IMG/VR virus record: IMGVR_UViG_3300034956_000053
Span: 1-20,967 of that record
Reading direction: 5' to 3' (one strand)
DNA length: 20,967 nucleotides
Source: a virus
Every line of letters begins with the position of its first letter. Positions within the stretch are counted from its first letter, which is position 1. Shown here in pieces: positions 20,437 through 20,967 of the stretch. The notes under the pieces are model-generated. The model worked only from the letters and a program-made list of their open reading frames with translations. It was not told the DNA's origin and searched no databases. Both the position numbers and the translations under genes were made by a program.

Positions 20437-20967
20437 TTACTCCACATCTATAAACTCATTAACTAGACTTTCATCTGCAGTGTTCAAAGTCTCTACCGCT
20501 TTAGCAGTAAACTCTGAGTTGATGTAGTCATTGTACTGAGTAATCCATTCTGAACTATTGCGGTGCATAGTTAATACATGCTCTGTAATAGCTAGGTCAG
20601 AAGAGAAGTCAACGTCTACCTTAGGTACAAAGTAGGACTGACCATTGTTCATCTCACGTTCTAACGCAGTTACATTAATGCTGAACTGAATGAAGGAACG
20701 GCTACGTCTTGCAATCTCCTTGAAAGAATCTCCAAAGGTCTTGAATGCCTCACGGTTATCTACTTCCCAAATGAATGGAGTACTAGGTACATCAATAGAA
20801 TCCCCCTTCTCATTGACGGCACCAACCATATCAATCTCACCAAACAAAGCACGTACACGCTTCACTGACTTGATAAGATCCTTCATCTCCTGTGGTACTG
20901 CATTCCAATCCTCAATGAAACCTGCAGGCTTACCACAGTTGAACCCACCATCTGTGTCCTTAAGATC
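20437..20967 (-). CDS. Conserved protein of the replication block, C-terminal part (cut by right edge)
   Basis: The frame is open to the right edge of the window: 27 codons lie before the first in-frame ATG at 20886, including FNCGKPAGFIEDWNAVPQEM, so that ATG is probably internal. The visible part has SVKRVRALFGEIDMVGAVNE, PFIWEVDNREAFKTFGDSFK and NGQSYFVPKVDVDF. I recall similar 'PFIWxxxNKxAFK ... LPNGxSFYxPxxxxD' proteins in the replication region of marine podoviruses, sometimes called single-strand DNA-binding proteins, but I cannot support that from sequence. It is upstream of the exonuclease in one operon, ending just before it. Confidence 0.6.
   Translation of the reverse strand, partial: DLKDTDGGFNCGKPAGFIEDWNAVPQEMKDLIKSVKRVRALFGEIDMVGAVNEKGDSIDVPSTPFIWEVDNREAFKTFGDSFKEIARRSRSFIQFSINVTALEREMNNGQSYFVPKVDVDFSSDLAITEHVLTMHRNSSEWITQYNDYINSEFTAKAVETLNTADESLVNEFIDVE

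Noticed and set aside
1-20967. tRNA genes, integrase, insertion sequences, attachment sites
   Set aside because: I searched by eye for cloverleaf-like CCA-end stretches, transposase or recombinase motifs and terminal repeats and saw none; small tRNAs could still be missed without a scanner.

Overview
The window is a piece of a lytic, tailed double-stranded DNA bacteriophage of the short-tailed (podovirus-like) marine type. This rests on one strand carrying tail-fibre, holin-like and large internal virion proteins, and the other carrying a class II (adenosylcobalamin-dependent) ribonucleotide reductase, a T7-type endonuclease I, a DUF3310 protein and a RecB/Cas4-like nuclease. A class II reductase beside T7-type DNA enzymes is typical of the 'cobavirus'/Zobellviridae-like marine phages, but no polymerase, terminase, portal or capsid gene is present, so placement and host stay tentative. 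Promoters look like bacterial sigma-70 promoters with good Shine-Dalgarno sites, so a proteobacterial host is likely. No phage RNA polymerase, tRNA, CRISPR array, integrase or insertion sequence is visible.

Layout, plus strand (1 to 15210). Bases 1-4456 are a receptor-binding cassette: five fibre or adhesin-like proteins (the first cut by the left edge) alternating with small tail-fibre accessory or chaperone-like proteins. Bases 4456-6062 are a lysis/membrane cluster: a small exported protein, a GTG-started small ORF, a coiled-coil protein with a C-terminal membrane anchor, an XhlA-like one-span protein and a multi-span holin-like protein, with a small broken ORF among them. A strong extended -10 promoter at 6076-6104 and a roughly 110-base leader precede a second virion block (6219-15210). 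This block holds a protein with a long 11-residue-periodic coiled coil, two small proteins, a 596-residue and a 1098-residue virion protein, and a protein with a lysozyme-like C-terminal domain.

A bidirectional terminator at 15224-15260 separates the two convergent gene blocks. Layout, minus strand (read from 20967 to 15266): an unidentified replication-neighbourhood protein (cut by the right edge), the Fe-S-type PD-(D/E)XK exonuclease, an acidic protein, a coiled-coil protein, DUF3310, endonuclease I, a 21-residue membrane micro-ORF, a SLOG/DUF2493 protein, an internal sigma-70 promoter, a 54-residue ORF, the reductase, and two small proteins. Most neighbours overlap by a few bases and are probably translationally coupled. 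Together this block would break down host DNA, process replication and packaging intermediates, and make deoxynucleotides.

Most interesting points: the hendecad repeat of the 631-residue virion protein; the 54-residue ORF before the reductase, which carries an N-P-C-x-E-I string and the same five first residues as the reductase; a ribosome-binding site embedded in the reductase's C-terminal redox-cysteine codons; and a conserved-looking 21-residue membrane micro-ORF.
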